From Bacillota bacterium (GTDB lineage Bacteria; Bacillota_A; Clostridia; Lachnospirales; Lachnospiraceae): a DNA stretch of 64,000 nucleotides. Numbering within the stretch: the stretch's first letter is position 1; each line of letters starts with the position of its first letter. Below are positions 9,721 to 18,865 of the stretch, piece by piece. The notes under the pieces were generated by a model. It did not search any database. It was not told the DNA's origin and worked only from the letters and a program-made list of their open reading frames with translations. The stretch is from assembly GCA_023407175.1 (NCBI GenBank), contig JAEYMU010000006.1, positions 151,061 through 215,060 of the forward strand. Direction: 5' to 3'. The position numbers were made by a program, and so were the translations under genes.

Positions 9721-9760
9721 AATAATAAAAACACGTATATCAATGCGTGTTTTTATTATT
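9721..9760. terminator. bidirectional intrinsic terminator
   Basis: AATAATAAAAACACG (9721-9735) pairs with CGTGTTTTTATTATT (9745-9759). The A/T tails allow termination on either strand. Confidence 0.75.
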
Positions 9761-9864
9761 ATTGTGTACCTGGCATGGGCACACTATAACACACAAATGC
9801 AATGTTTCCGCTACACATTAAGTTAATTCCTTTATCACTACAGACAGAAAGGCAGGTATTTCTT

Positions 9865-10233
9865 ATGACGTTCCACTTCGCACATAATAATTATAATGTA
9901 TATGATCTGGAAAAATCCTTGAAATTTTACGCAGATGCCCTTGATTTAAAGGAAATCAGGCGCATTACTCCCTCCTCCGGTGAATTCATCATTGTTTATC
10001 TCGGAGATAGCAGCTCAAAGCACCAGCTTGAGCTCACCTGGTTAAGGGATTGGGACAGACCATATAATCTGGGAGATAATGAAATCCATCTGGCTTTTGT
10101 TACGGATGACTACAAGGCCGCTTATCAAAAGCACAAGGAAATGGGCTGTATCTGCTATGAAAATCCGGGTATGGGTATTTATTTCATCAGTGATCCGGAC
10201 GGATATTGGATTGAGATTATTCCCCAAAAATAA
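9865..10233 (+). CDS. VOC-family glyoxalase-like protein
   Basis: A 122-aa protein of the vicinal oxygen chelate fold, to which lactoylglutathione lyase (glyoxalase I) belongs. Visible features are the opening HNNYNVYDLEKSLKFYADALDLKE, QLELTWLRDW in the middle, EIHLAFVTDDYKAAYQKHKEMG, and the closing FISDPDGYWIEIIP. Metal ligand candidates are H6, E59 (QLELTW) and the terminal E in IEI. The start is the ATG at 9865 with AGGCAGG eight bases upstream; the frame extends 21 codons further without a ribosome site. The substrate is not certain; glyoxalase I is the closest functional guess. Confidence 0.85.
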   Translation: MTFHFAHNNYNVYDLEKSLKFYADALDLKEIRRITPSSGEFIIVYLGDSSSKHQLELTWLRDWDRPYNLGDNEIHLAFVTDDYKAAYQKHKEMGCICYENPGMGIYFISDPDGYWIEIIPQK

Positions 10234-10325
10234 ATACCTTTACTCCTTATGTAATCCTCTCTAATTATTATGACGATAAAACACCCATTTTCGTTTCATT
10301 TTTTTTAAAATTTTTTAAAAAAATT

Positions 10326-10368
10326 TTGGCTTCCTATTTTATCCTGTCATTTAAAAATAGGAAGCCAA
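10326..10368. terminator. bidirectional terminator between the glyoxalase gene and carB
   Basis: TTGGCTTCCTATTTT (10326-10340) pairs with AAAATAGGAAGCCAA (10354-10368). On the minus strand it is followed by a long U-rich run, ending carAB. Confidence 0.85.
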
Positions 10369-10403
10369 GTTTTATGCCGAAAATCCAGTAAATTTTTCTA
10401 CGA

Positions 10404-13400
10404 TCAAATCTGTGCCACATCCACCAGTGTAATATTGCTGTTATCGCTCTCCATACTGGTAAGCAGGGCAGCGGCGGTATCCAAAGCAGTGAAGCAGGTA
10501 ACACCTGTCTCAATCGAGGTACGGCGGATTAAGAAGCCGTCTCTTTGCTTATTGCGCCCATGGGTCGGCGTGTTGATTACCATATCAATCTCATGGCTTA
10601 AGATCAGGTCAAGGATGTTCGGTGATCCCTGTTCGATCTTATGGATAATCGTTGCCGACACGCCTGCTTCCTCCAGGGCCTTTGCTGTTCCATCCGTTGC
10701 ATAAATCTGATATCCCAGCTTGATCAGCCGCCTTCCAAGCTCTGCTGCTTCTTGGCGGTCTGCCTTGTTCACTGTCATAATCATCTTCTTATGCTTCGGA
10801 AGGTTGATCCCTGCCCCAAGGAAGGCCTTATATAACGCCTCATGGTAGTTCTTTGCGATACCAAGGCATTCACCGGTAGACTTCATCTCCGGCCCTAAGC
10901 TGGTTTCCGCACCGCGCAGCTTCTCGAAGGAGAATACGGGCATCTTAATGGCAATATATCTTGACTCCGGCCATAAGCCAGGTGTATAGCCAAGTGATTT
11001 GATGGTATCCCCAAGTATAACCTTTGTCGCAATATCAACAATCGGCAGCGCCGTTACCTTGCTGATATAGGGTACGGTACGACTGGAACGGGGATTTACC
11101 TCAATTACATATACCTTCTCATCGTATACAATGAACTGTATATTTATTAATCCAACCACATGAAGGGAGCTTGCCAGCCTCTTGGTATAATCAACGATCT
11201 CCGCCTTTACCTTCGCACTGATGCTCTGTGCCGGATATACGGAGATACTGTCACCGGAGTGAATTCCGGCCCTCTCGATATGCTCCATTATGCCGGGGAT
11301 TAAGATATCCTCACCGTCACAAACCGCATCAACCTCAACCTCTTTGCCCATCAGGTACTTATCTACCAGAATGGGATGCTCCTGAACCGTCATGTTGATA
11401 ATCTTCATGAATTCGATGATATCGTCATCGGATATGGCAATCTGCATACCCTGTCCGCCAAGTACATAAGAGGGACGAACCAGCACCGGATAACCCAGCT
11501 CACCCGCAGCCGCAAGCGCCTGCTCGGTTGTAAAGACGGTTTTTCCTGCCGGTCTCGGTATCTGGCATTTCTCAAGAATCTGGTCAAATAATTCCCTGTC
11601 CTCTGCCGCGTCCACATCGGCTGCCGAGGTTCCGAGGATCGGCACACCCATCTTAAGCAGCGCCTCGGTAAGCTTAATTGCGGTCTGTCCGCCAAACTGC
11701 ACCACAGCACCGTCCGGCTGCTCCATATCCACGATGTTCTCAACATCCTCCGGAGTCAGCGGTTCAAAGTAAAGCTTATCCGCAATATCAAAATCCGTAC
11801 TTACCGTCTCCGGATTGTTATTTACAATAATGGTCTCACAGCCGCTGCCTGATAAGGCCCATACGCTGTGTACCGAACAGTAATCAAATTCTATTCCCTG
11901 ACCAATACGGATCGGGCCGGAGCCAAGGACCATAATCTTCTTCCTGCCGCTGGTTTTTTCAACCTCATTGGAACCTGCGAAGGTGGAATAGTAATAGGGT
12001 GTTTCCGCATCAAACTCAGCCGCACAGGTATCAACCATCTTATAAGCAGCGATGATACCGTTCGCTTTTCTGAACTCCTTAATTTCTGTTGCAGGCTTTC
12101 CTGTCAGCTCCGCAATCACACGGTCCGGGAAGCCAAGAACCTTCGCCTTTGTAAGCAGCGTGGTCGTCAGCGGCTTCTTTGCTAATTCCCCTTCCATTTC
12201 AACAAGATTTGCTATCTTATCAATAAACCACAGATCAATCTTTGTAATGGCGTTAATCTCTTCATGGGAAATCCCTCTGCGAATGGCCTCTGCAATGACA
12301 AAGAGACGTCTGTCATCGACCAGTTGCAGTTCCTCCCTGATTTCCTCTTTCGACTTCTCCGCATAATTGCCATGCTTTAAGCTGTAGATATTCTGCTCCA
12401 GGGAACGCAGCGCCTTCATCAAGGCCGCCTCAAAATTCGTGCTGATGGACATGACCTCACCGGTTGCCTTCATCTGGGTGGTCAGCTGTCTCTTTGCCGT
12501 AATGAATTTATCAAAGGGCCATTTCGGTATTTTAACCACAACATAGTCAAGGGTCGGCTCAAAGCTTGCATAGGTTTTCTTTGTAACCGCATTCTGGATT
12601 TCATCCAAATGATATCCAAGGGCTATTTTTGCAGCCACCTTGGCGATGGGATAGCCGGTTGCCTTGGAAGCGAGAGCCGAGGAACGGCTTACACGGGGAT
12701 TCACCTCGATTACACAGTATTCAAAGGTATCCGGGTGCAATGCGTATTGAACATTACAGCCGCCGGTGATACCAAGCTCCGTAATAATATTTAACGCCGA
12801 GGTCCGAAGCATCTGATACTCTTTATCCCCCAGGGTCTGGGAGGGTGCCACTACAATACTGTCACCGGTATGAACGCCAACCGGATCAATGTTTTCCATA
12901 TTACATACGGTGATACAATTACCCGCACCGTCACGCATTACCTCGTACTCGATTTCCTTCCAGCCTGCGATGGAACGCTCAATCAGACACTGTCCTACGC
13001 GGGAAAGACGGAGCCCGTTAGAGCAGATATCCTCTAATTCCTCCTGTGTGGCCGCAATACCGCCGCCGCTGCCGCCAAGGGTATAGGCCGGACGAACTAC
13101 CACCGGATACCCAATGGTGTCCGCAAAGACAAGCGCATCCTTAACGGTAGTCACAACCGTACTGGGGGCACAGGGCTCGCCGATTTTCTCCATTGTTGTC
13201 TTGAATTCCAGACGATCCTCCGCCTTCTTAATGGTTAAGGAGGTCGTACCGACTAGCTTCACATCATTTTCTTTTAAAAAGCCTGACTCCTCCAGCTCCA
13301 TCGCAATATTTAATGCTGCCTGGCCGCCAAGAGTGGGCAATACGCTGTCGGGTTTTTCTTTCAGAATAATTCTCTTTACGAAATCCGGTGTCAGGGGTTC

Positions 13401-13598
13401 GATATATACGATATCGGCGATTTCCTTATCTGTCATAATCGTCGCCGGATTGGAATTAACAAGAACAACACAGATACCCTCTTCCTTGAGAGAGCGGCAG
13501 GCCTGAGTACCTGCATAGTCAAATTCCGCCGCCTGACCGATTATGATCGGACCGGAACCGATTACCAATACTTTTTTAATACTTTCTATTCTCGGCAT
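10404..13598 (-). CDS. carB: carbamoyl-phosphate synthase large chain
   Basis: A 1064-aa protein that makes carbamoyl phosphate from bicarbonate, ammonia and two ATP, feeding pyrimidine and arginine synthesis. Two homologous ATP-grasp halves are visible: the first opens PRIESIKKVLVIGSGPIIIGQAAEFDYAG, the second KKIMVLGSGPIRIGQGIEFDYCSVHS near residue 550. The C-terminal 130 residues (MIMTVNKADRQEAAELGRRLIKLGYQIYATDGTA) are the allosteric MGS-like domain. Full family length. Its ATG overlaps the carA stop by one base, so the subunits are translationally coupled. A strong terminator follows at 10326-10368. Confidence 0.97.
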   Translation of the reverse strand: MPRIESIKKVLVIGSGPIIIGQAAEFDYAGTQACRSLKEEGICVVLVNSNPATIMTDKEIADIVYIEPLTPDFVKRIILKEKPDSVLPTLGGQAALNIAMELEESGFLKENDVKLVGTTSLTIKKAEDRLEFKTTMEKIGEPCAPSTVVTTVKDALVFADTIGYPVVVRPAYTLGGSGGGIAATQEELEDICSNGLRLSRVGQCLIERSIAGWKEIEYEVMRDGAGNCITVCNMENIDPVGVHTGDSIVVAPSQTLGDKEYQMLRTSALNIITELGITGGCNVQYALHPDTFEYCVIEVNPRVSRSSALASKATGYPIAKVAAKIALGYHLDEIQNAVTKKTYASFEPTLDYVVVKIPKWPFDKFITAKRQLTTQMKATGEVMSISTNFEAALMKALRSLEQNIYSLKHGNYAEKSKEEIREELQLVDDRRLFVIAEAIRRGISHEEINAITKIDLWFIDKIANLVEMEGELAKKPLTTTLLTKAKVLGFPDRVIAELTGKPATEIKEFRKANGIIAAYKMVDTCAAEFDAETPYYYSTFAGSNEVEKTSGRKKIMVLGSGPIRIGQGIEFDYCSVHSVWALSGSGCETIIVNNNPETVSTDFDIADKLYFEPLTPEDVENIVDMEQPDGAVVQFGGQTAIKLTEALLKMGVPILGTSAADVDAAEDRELFDQILEKCQIPRPAGKTVFTTEQALAAAGELGYPVLVRPSYVLGGQGMQIAISDDDIIEFMKIINMTVQEHPILVDKYLMGKEVEVDAVCDGEDILIPGIMEHIERAGIHSGDSISVYPAQSISAKVKAEIVDYTKRLASSLHVVGLINIQFIVYDEKVYVIEVNPRSSRTVPYISKVTALPIVDIATKVILGDTIKSLGYTPGLWPESRYIAIKMPVFSFEKLRGAETSLGPEMKSTGECLGIAKNYHEALYKAFLGAGINLPKHKKMIMTVNKADRQEAAELGRRLIKLGYQIYATDGTAKALEEAGVSATIIHKIEQGSPNILDLILSHEIDMVINTPTHGRNKQRDGFLIRRTSIETGVTCFTALDTAAALLTSMESDNSNITLVDVAQI

Positions 13599-14680
13599 TA
13601 TTTCTGCACCTCCATCATATTGAGAAACTCATCAAAAAGGAATTCGCTGTCCTGGGGTCCTGCACAAGCTTCCGGATGGAATTGTACGGAAAATACATTC
13701 TTTCCAAGGTAATGCATTCCTTCCACCGTTCTGTCATTTACATTAATGAAGCTTACTTCTGCGACCTTTGCTCCCAGGCTGTCGCCCTTTACCATATAAC
13801 CATGATTTTGTGTAGAAATATATACCCTTCCTGTTTTTAAGTCCTTAACCGGATGATTTGCACCACGATGGCCGTATTTCATCTTTTCGGTATCCCCGCC
13901 GTTCGCCAATGCCAGAAGCTGATGTCCGAGACAGATTGCAAAAATCGGTACCTCGCTGTCAAACATGTTCTTTACTTCTTTAATAACCTCCTTGCATTCC
14001 TTCGGGTCTCCGGGGCCATTGGATAGCATGATGCCGTCCGGTTTATTTTTAAGAACCTCCACCGCCTTTGTAAATGCCGGATATATTGTTACCTCACAGC
14101 CTCTTTTTGCAAGGGACCTGGGTATATTATTTTTCAAGCCGTAATCCATCAGAGCTACCTTATACTTTGTTTCACCAATTGCAGGTATTACTCTGGGCTG
14201 TATACAGGAGGTTTTTGCTACCACCTTTTCTACCGTATACGCTTGAACCTTTGCTATGACCTCGTCCAGCTTGTAATTCTCATCCGTCGTTATCATACCG
14301 TTCATGGTTCCTTTATTTCTAAGGAGCTTTACCAATGCTCTGGTGTCGATTCCCGCGATGCCCGGAATATCATTGCGCTCAAGAAAGCTCTGGATACTTT
14401 CTTCATTCCTGAAATTACTTGGTATCCTCGATAATTCTCTTACGATAAATCCATCCAGCCATGGCTTATGGGATTCCATATCTTCATAACAGATACCGTA
14501 ATTTCCGATCAAAGGATATGTCATTACAACACTTTGACCTGCATAGGAAGGGTCCGTCAGCACCTCAAGATACCCCGTCATACCAGTGTTAAATACAATC
14601 TCACTGATAATCTCTTTCTGTGCTCCGATGCTCTCGCCTGTAAAGACATTGCCATCTTCAAGAATTAAGAACGCTTTCAT
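13598..14680 (-). CDS. carA: carbamoyl-phosphate synthase small (glutaminase) chain
   Basis: A 360-aa subunit that hydrolyses glutamine and passes ammonia to CarB. The C-terminal class-I amidotransferase domain carries nucleophile Cys250 (FAICLGHQLLALANGG) and the HPE pair (VQFHPEACAGP). The N-terminal domain has the usual NTGMTGYLEVLTDPSYAGQ. The start is set at the ATG at 14680 because GGAGG lies five to six bases upstream and MKAFLILEDG is the typical opening; the frame extends 14 codons further. First gene of the carAB operon. No PyrR-type site was recognised in the leader. Confidence 0.96.
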   Translation of the reverse strand: MKAFLILEDGNVFTGESIGAQKEIISEIVFNTGMTGYLEVLTDPSYAGQSVVMTYPLIGNYGICYEDMESHKPWLDGFIVRELSRIPSNFRNEESIQSFLERNDIPGIAGIDTRALVKLLRNKGTMNGMITTDENYKLDEVIAKVQAYTVEKVVAKTSCIQPRVIPAIGETKYKVALMDYGLKNNIPRSLAKRGCEVTIYPAFTKAVEVLKNKPDGIMLSNGPGDPKECKEVIKEVKNMFDSEVPIFAICLGHQLLALANGGDTEKMKYGHRGANHPVKDLKTGRVYISTQNHGYMVKGDSLGAKVAEVSFINVNDRTVEGMHYLGKNVFSVQFHPEACAGPQDSEFLFDEFLNMMEVQK

Positions 14681-15105
14681 TGTATCCTCCATTCCGCCGC
14701 CTTGGCAGCTAACCTTAGACAAAAAACGTGTAAATTTTTCCGTCTATTTTTTCTTGTTACTGAATTTTCGCAAAAAAAAAGAATACAAAATCTTACTGGA
14801 GACATCCTCCATACCGATTCACCAATTTTTATTCTTTATTTTTATAAATTTTCAATGCATAAATATTCAATTTTCTAATCAATTTTTATGATTTTACCAT
14901 ATCTATTTTAAAATAGCAAGTGGTTTTCCAAAAATAATTTCATATTATTTTTCTGGAAAAAGACTTTTACAGGCAGCCGCTTACCTACAGGTTAAATTAT
15001 CTATTTTTATTCAATTTTACCTTTCTATTTCAGTAAATTCATGGGATTGACCAGGGATAAGGAAAGATTTTTTAATTTCCTGTGAGAATGGGGTGATTTA
15101 TCTTC
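14681..15105. other. AT-rich divergent intergenic region
   Basis: Upstream of carA and of the SpoIID-like gene. It contains long A/T runs and an imperfect inverted repeat at about 14926-14957 (CCAAAAATAAT / ATTATTTTTCTGG). On the minus strand TTGAAT-N18-TATAAA near 14830-14860 could be the carA promoter. No attenuator, T-box or PyrR-like structure was identified. Confidence 0.4.
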
Positions 15106-15132
15106 ACATTTTTATGCATCTATCATAAGTTG
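15106..15132 (+). promoter_or_regulatory. sigma-K-like sporulation promoter
   Basis: AC (15106-15107), a 16-bp gap, then CATAAGTTG (15124-15132), close to the AC-N16-CATANNNTA pattern of the mother-cell sporulation sigma factors, about 30 bp before the first SpoIID-like gene. Confidence 0.4.
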
Positions 15133-15163
15133 ATAATAAAATGACAGAATAGAGGTTTGATTC

Positions 15164-16465
15164 ATGAAACCGAGTATTCACTCCTATCATTATAAAAGAA
15201 CCGCTCCTGATATCAGGCTGTACCCGGCACAGATGCAAACACAATCCCTGGGCCGCCTTCGAGTCCGCTGTACCACCGATGCCCAGGCTCCCATTGCCAA
15301 TGCAGCCGTGACAATAACTGCACCGAATGATCCGAATACCGTAATCGACCAGCTTACCACCGACGACTCCGGTTTGACGCAGGAGATTGAGCTTCCGGCT
15401 CCTCCTCTCGATTACAGCCTTGCCCCTAACGAGCCGCAGCCATATTCGTTGTATGATTTAATAATTTCCGCACCTAATTTTGAAGAAGCTGTATTTAACG
15501 GCATTCAAATACTTCCCGATGTGGCTGCCGAGCAGGATACCTCACTTAATCCTGCCGCCATGGAGCCAGTCGGAGCAGAGCAGGTTTTTGATATCAGCCC
15601 ACACACCTTATACGGAATTTTTCCCCCGAAGATCCCAGAGGCCGAAATCAAGCCGACCCATGAAACAGGGGAAATCGTTCTCTCAAGGGTAGTCATCCCC
15701 GAATATGTAATTGTTCATGACGGAACTCCCAGTGAATCCGCCTCGAATTATTATGTACGCTTCCGCGACTATATTAAAAATGTTGCCTCCAGTGAAATTT
15801 ATGCCACCTGGCCGGAAGCAGCTCTTTATGCAAACATCCTGGCCATTCTTTCCTTTACTCTGAACAGGGTTTATACAGAATGGTACCGGAATCAGGGCTA
15901 TAATTTTACTATTACCTCCTCAACCGCCTACGACCACAAATGGACCCGCGGCAGGAATATTTATAATAATATCGGTGTACTGGTAGATAATGTATTTGTG
16001 AATTATCTATCCTTCCCGAATGTGAGACAGCCCATACTGACCCAGTATTGTGACGGGGTCAGAACCACCTGTCCCAACTGGATGTCACAATGGGGCTCCA
16101 AAAGTCTTGCCGACCAGGGCTACAGCGCAATCCAGATTCTTCGTAATTATTACGGCAACAGTATGTATATCAATACGGCGACGGAAGTTTCCGGCGTACC
16201 CAGGTCCTGGCCGGGCAGCAATCTGACCACTGGCTCCACCGGGGCGAACGTAAGGATGATACAGGAGCAGCTAAACCGTATCGCGGATGTATATACCGCT
16301 ATTCCCAAAATTGCAGTGGATGGAGTCTATGGGCCCAGAACGGCCGCTGCCGTCAAAGCCTTCCAGCAGATTTTCAGCCTGCCTGCAACCGGAATCGTTG
16401 ATATTGGCACCTGGTATCGGATATCCGGTATCTATGTAGCCGTCACCCGGATGGCCGAATTGTAA
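15164..16465 (+). CDS. SpoIID/LytB-domain protein with C-terminal peptidoglycan-binding domain (copy 1)
   Basis: A 433-aa protein without a signal peptide. Residues about 27-110 form a carboxypeptidase-regulatory/Ig-like beta sandwich. Residues about 190-350 resemble SpoIID, a sporulation lytic transglycosylase: YIKNVASSEIYATWPEAAL parallels the SpoIID segment holding the catalytic Glu, and WMSQWGSKSLADQGYSAIQILRNYY parallels GMSQWGA...ILKHYY. The last 75 residues (GANVRMIQEQLNRIADVY ... VDGVYGPRTAAAVKAFQQIFSLPATGIVD) are a PG_binding_1 domain. GAGG precedes the ATG. With the sigma-K-like promoter this suggests a mother-cell or spore-wall role. It is followed by a close paralogue. Catalysis is not proven: the usual SpoIID 'SGG' region is replaced by CDGVRTTCPNW. 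Confidence 0.8.
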   Translation: MKPSIHSYHYKRTAPDIRLYPAQMQTQSLGRLRVRCTTDAQAPIANAAVTITAPNDPNTVIDQLTTDDSGLTQEIELPAPPLDYSLAPNEPQPYSLYDLIISAPNFEEAVFNGIQILPDVAAEQDTSLNPAAMEPVGAEQVFDISPHTLYGIFPPKIPEAEIKPTHETGEIVLSRVVIPEYVIVHDGTPSESASNYYVRFRDYIKNVASSEIYATWPEAALYANILAILSFTLNRVYTEWYRNQGYNFTITSSTAYDHKWTRGRNIYNNIGVLVDNVFVNYLSFPNVRQPILTQYCDGVRTTCPNWMSQWGSKSLADQGYSAIQILRNYYGNSMYINTATEVSGVPRSWPGSNLTTGSTGANVRMIQEQLNRIADVYTAIPKIAVDGVYGPRTAAAVKAFQQIFSLPATGIVDIGTWYRISGIYVAVTRMAEL

Positions 16466-16521
16466 TCGCAGATTTATCGCCGGTTTATATTCGAATATTA
16501 AATAAAAATAGGAGCGCTGTT

Positions 16522-17817
16522 ATGTATTATAGAAGTCCTTACTCAAAGAGAAAAAATATTGAAAGTAATTACAAGGTATATCCTGCACAGCTTAGCACCC
16601 AGTCCTTTGGAAGGCTAAGAATCCGTGCAACAACCTCAAGCCTGATTCCGGTTGCGGACGCAACTGTCCGGATTTCCTCCCCCTCCGTTCCTGACAGCTT
16701 CCTGGAGGAATTAAAAACCAATGGTGACGGACTGACGGATGAAATAGAGCTTCCGGCTCCCTCCTTTGATTACAGTCAAGCACCAGGAATAGTACAGCCC
16801 TACGCGGAATATACCATCAATATATCCTCCGTGGGCTTTGAACCGGTGGTTGTTCAGGATGCGGAGATTTTTCCCGGTGTTACCGCTTTGCAGGAATCAA
16901 CACTTCGGGCTGTGGGACCCTCCGCGCAGCCTTCCCTGTATGTAGTACCTCCCCATACCCTTTTTGGAGACTATCCGCCTAAAATTGCCGAGGCCGAAGT
17001 AAAAGCAACTGCAGAATCCGGTGAAATCGTACTCTCCAGAGTAGTAGTGCCGGAATTCGTGATCGTACATGACGGCCCCCCTACCGATTCCTCGGCCTCC
17101 AATTACTATGTTCGTTTTCGTGACTACATTAAAAATGTTGCCTCCAGCGAGATCTATTCCACCTGGCCGGAAAGCACCATAACCGCTAATGTTTTAGCAA
17201 TTCTGTCCTTTACAATGAACCGGGTTTATACGGAATGGTACCGCAACCAGGGCTTTAATTTTACCATCACCTCCTCAACAGCCTTTGACCATAAATTCGT
17301 TCCCGGCAGAAATATATTCAGCAATATCGGCTTAATCGTTGACCAGATATTCAACAACTATTTATCCCGACCGAATATCAGGCAGCCCATTCTAACCCAG
17401 TACTGCGACGGCAATCGGGTACAGTGTCCCAACTGGCTGTCCCAATGGGGCTCTAAAACTCTGGGAGATCAGGGCTACAGTGCAATTGATATATTACGTA
17501 ATTACTATGGTGACTCTATCTATGTCAACACCGCTACTGAGGTGTCCGGTGTCCCTGTCTCCTGGCCGGGAGCAAATCTATCGGTTGGTTCCTCAGGCGA
17601 TAATGTAAGAACCATACAGGAGCAATTGAATAAAATAGCTGAGAATTATCCTTCCATACCAACGGTTGCGGTTAACGGCCAATTTAACGACCAGACAGCC
17701 AATTCAGTGAAAATCTTTCAGCAGACCTTTGACCTGCCTGCCACCGGTATCGTTGATCTGCCCACCTGGTATAAGCTCTCCGGCATCTATGTAGCCGTAG
17801 CCCGGCTGGCGGAATAG
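16522..17817 (+). CDS. SpoIID/LytB-domain protein with C-terminal peptidoglycan-binding domain (copy 2)
   Basis: A 431-aa paralogue of the preceding gene, aligned end to end with the same three parts: beta-sandwich N-terminus (SFGRLRIRATTSSLIPVADATVRI), SpoIID-like middle (YIKNVASSEIYSTWPESTI, QCPNWLSQWGSKTLGDQGYSAIDILRNYYG) and peptidoglycan-binding tail (DNVRTIQEQLNKIAENYPSIPTVAVNGQFNDQTANSVKIFQQTF). It lies 56 bp downstream with its own AGGAG site and no terminator between, so the pair is probably one operon born of tandem duplication. The conserved Glu in ASSEI is kept in both copies. Convergent with thiT. Confidence 0.8.
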   Translation: MYYRSPYSKRKNIESNYKVYPAQLSTQSFGRLRIRATTSSLIPVADATVRISSPSVPDSFLEELKTNGDGLTDEIELPAPSFDYSQAPGIVQPYAEYTINISSVGFEPVVVQDAEIFPGVTALQESTLRAVGPSAQPSLYVVPPHTLFGDYPPKIAEAEVKATAESGEIVLSRVVVPEFVIVHDGPPTDSSASNYYVRFRDYIKNVASSEIYSTWPESTITANVLAILSFTMNRVYTEWYRNQGFNFTITSSTAFDHKFVPGRNIFSNIGLIVDQIFNNYLSRPNIRQPILTQYCDGNRVQCPNWLSQWGSKTLGDQGYSAIDILRNYYGDSIYVNTATEVSGVPVSWPGANLSVGSSGDNVRTIQEQLNKIAENYPSIPTVAVNGQFNDQTANSVKIFQQTFDLPATGIVDLPTWYKLSGIYVAVARLAE

Positions 17818-17832
17818 ATTGGGTGCTGATAA

Positions 17833-17892
17833 AATGGCTGATGAACGGTATGCCGGCTTCTTATTTTGCCGAAATACTGATCATCAGCCATT
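17833..17892. terminator. convergent-gene inverted repeat, probable terminator
   Basis: AATGGCTGATGA (17833-17844) pairs perfectly with TCATCAGCCATT (17881-17892), with a second small stem inside. It lies between the SpoIID-like gene and the 3' end of the thiT gene. Confidence 0.6.
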
Positions 17893-17952
17893 ATTACATA
17901 TCTGTCGACGAAGCCTTATCCTGTTTTTATGCTCCTGCTGCCAGGCCTGAAG

Positions 17953-18639
17953 CTATTCCTCCACCGCCATCTGCTTTACCTGCTTCAGGGCGTTCTGTAC
18001 CGGAGGTATCACAAGAAAGATTACGGTCAGAAGTACCTCTGGTCCGATATAGCCGATATTATAAACCAGGGTATAGACAATCGGATTCCAGCCTTCCGGA
18101 GCATAGGAGGCAAAGAAAATATAGCCTGATAGGGACGAAGCTATGTATCTGCCCAGGATACCCAGCAGATATCCCTTTACCAGACCGTATTTTGAATTTG
18201 AGAATATTCCGGCAAGCCCCAGTGCACCAAAGGCAATGGGATAATCCAGTAAAAGCTGCATCGGGTGAATGATGTAGGGCCCCAGGATCAAATTGATAAA
18301 GCCATAGGAAATCCCTGTGATGATTCCTGCCTTTGCCCCATACAGATGGCCTACAAAGCAGATAAAGAACATGCTGAACAGTGTAATGGAGCCGCCAAAG
18401 GGGAATTTGTAAAGGGGAAACAGTGAGGTTACCACTGCAAGCGTTACGCCCATTGCAGAAAATGCCAGCTGTTTTATTCTGGTTTTTCTTTTATAGCCGC
18501 TGAATGCCGCCATTGCAATAAATAGCAGTAGAATTAAAAGAAACAAAGCGATATTACCCGCCGTTGTCGGTGCATAGCTGACATATCCGTCCTCATCCAC
18601 CAAGGTTGCTACAAAAAAATCGAAAAGATTTTGAAACAT
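17953..18639 (-). CDS. thiT: energy-coupled thiamine transporter ThiT
   Basis: A 228-aa integral membrane protein, the substrate-binding S component of an ECF transporter. About six hydrophobic segments are visible, with the family motif FPFGGSITLFSMFFICFVGHLYGAKAGIITGISYGFINLILGPYIIHPMQLLLDYPIAFGALGLAG, which contributes the thiamine site. The ECF A/A'/T module is not in this window and is presumably shared. A TPP riboswitch lies directly upstream, which supports thiamine as substrate independently of the protein sequence. The ATG at 18639 follows an AGGAGG at 18652-18647 that is part of a hairpin. Confidence 0.93.
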   Translation of the reverse strand: MFQNLFDFFVATLVDEDGYVSYAPTTAGNIALFLLILLLFIAMAAFSGYKRKTRIKQLAFSAMGVTLAVVTSLFPLYKFPFGGSITLFSMFFICFVGHLYGAKAGIITGISYGFINLILGPYIIHPMQLLLDYPIAFGALGLAGIFSNSKYGLVKGYLLGILGRYIASSLSGYIFFASYAPEGWNPIVYTLVYNIGYIGPEVLLTVIFLVIPPVQNALKQVKQMAVEE

Positions 18640-18646
18640 AAAAAAA

Positions 18647-18669
18647 CCTCCTTTTCATTGCATAGGAGG
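18647..18669 (-). promoter_or_regulatory. Shine-Dalgarno-sequestering hairpin of the thiT leader
   Basis: CCUCCU (18669-18664) can pair with AGGAGG (18652-18647), the thiT ribosome site; a U-run follows before the ATG. The CCCC just 5' of this stem is also able to close the riboswitch P1 helix, so the element can act as a ligand-controlled translational switch or terminator. Confidence 0.65.
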
Positions 18670-18671
18670 GG

Positions 18672-18768
18672 GCCACTTGATTGCTTCCTTCCGCCGGTAT
18701 TAACCGGATCAAGTAGTAAGGGTCAGTATGAAAATCATCATACCTCTCAGCTCTGGGCTCCCCTAGCA
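18672..18768 (-). promoter_or_regulatory. TPP riboswitch (THI element)
   Basis: The minus-strand leader has the conserved TPP aptamer landmarks in order: AGGGGAGCCC at the 5' side, GCUGAGAGG, a variable hairpin, ACCCUU, then UUGAUCCGGUUAAUACCGGC and GGAAGGAAGC. It lies 30 bp upstream of thiT. Thiamine pyrophosphate binding would be expected to repress the gene. Confidence 0.95.
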
Positions 18769-18865
18769 TAATAATAATATATTCTGTACTGCCTTAGCAT
18801 ACCTAATCTGCACCAAACTGTCAATACATAAATATAAGTTATCGGAAGTGATTTTTACGATAAGA

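Noticed and set aside
11376..13506. Plus-strand frames opposite carB
   Set aside because: carB is intact and canonical on the minus strand; these are shadows.
14681..14960. PyrR-type or UTP-sensitive attenuator upstream of carA
   Set aside because: No PyrR anti-antiterminator consensus and no terminator hairpin; only AT-rich runs and a weak inverted repeat.
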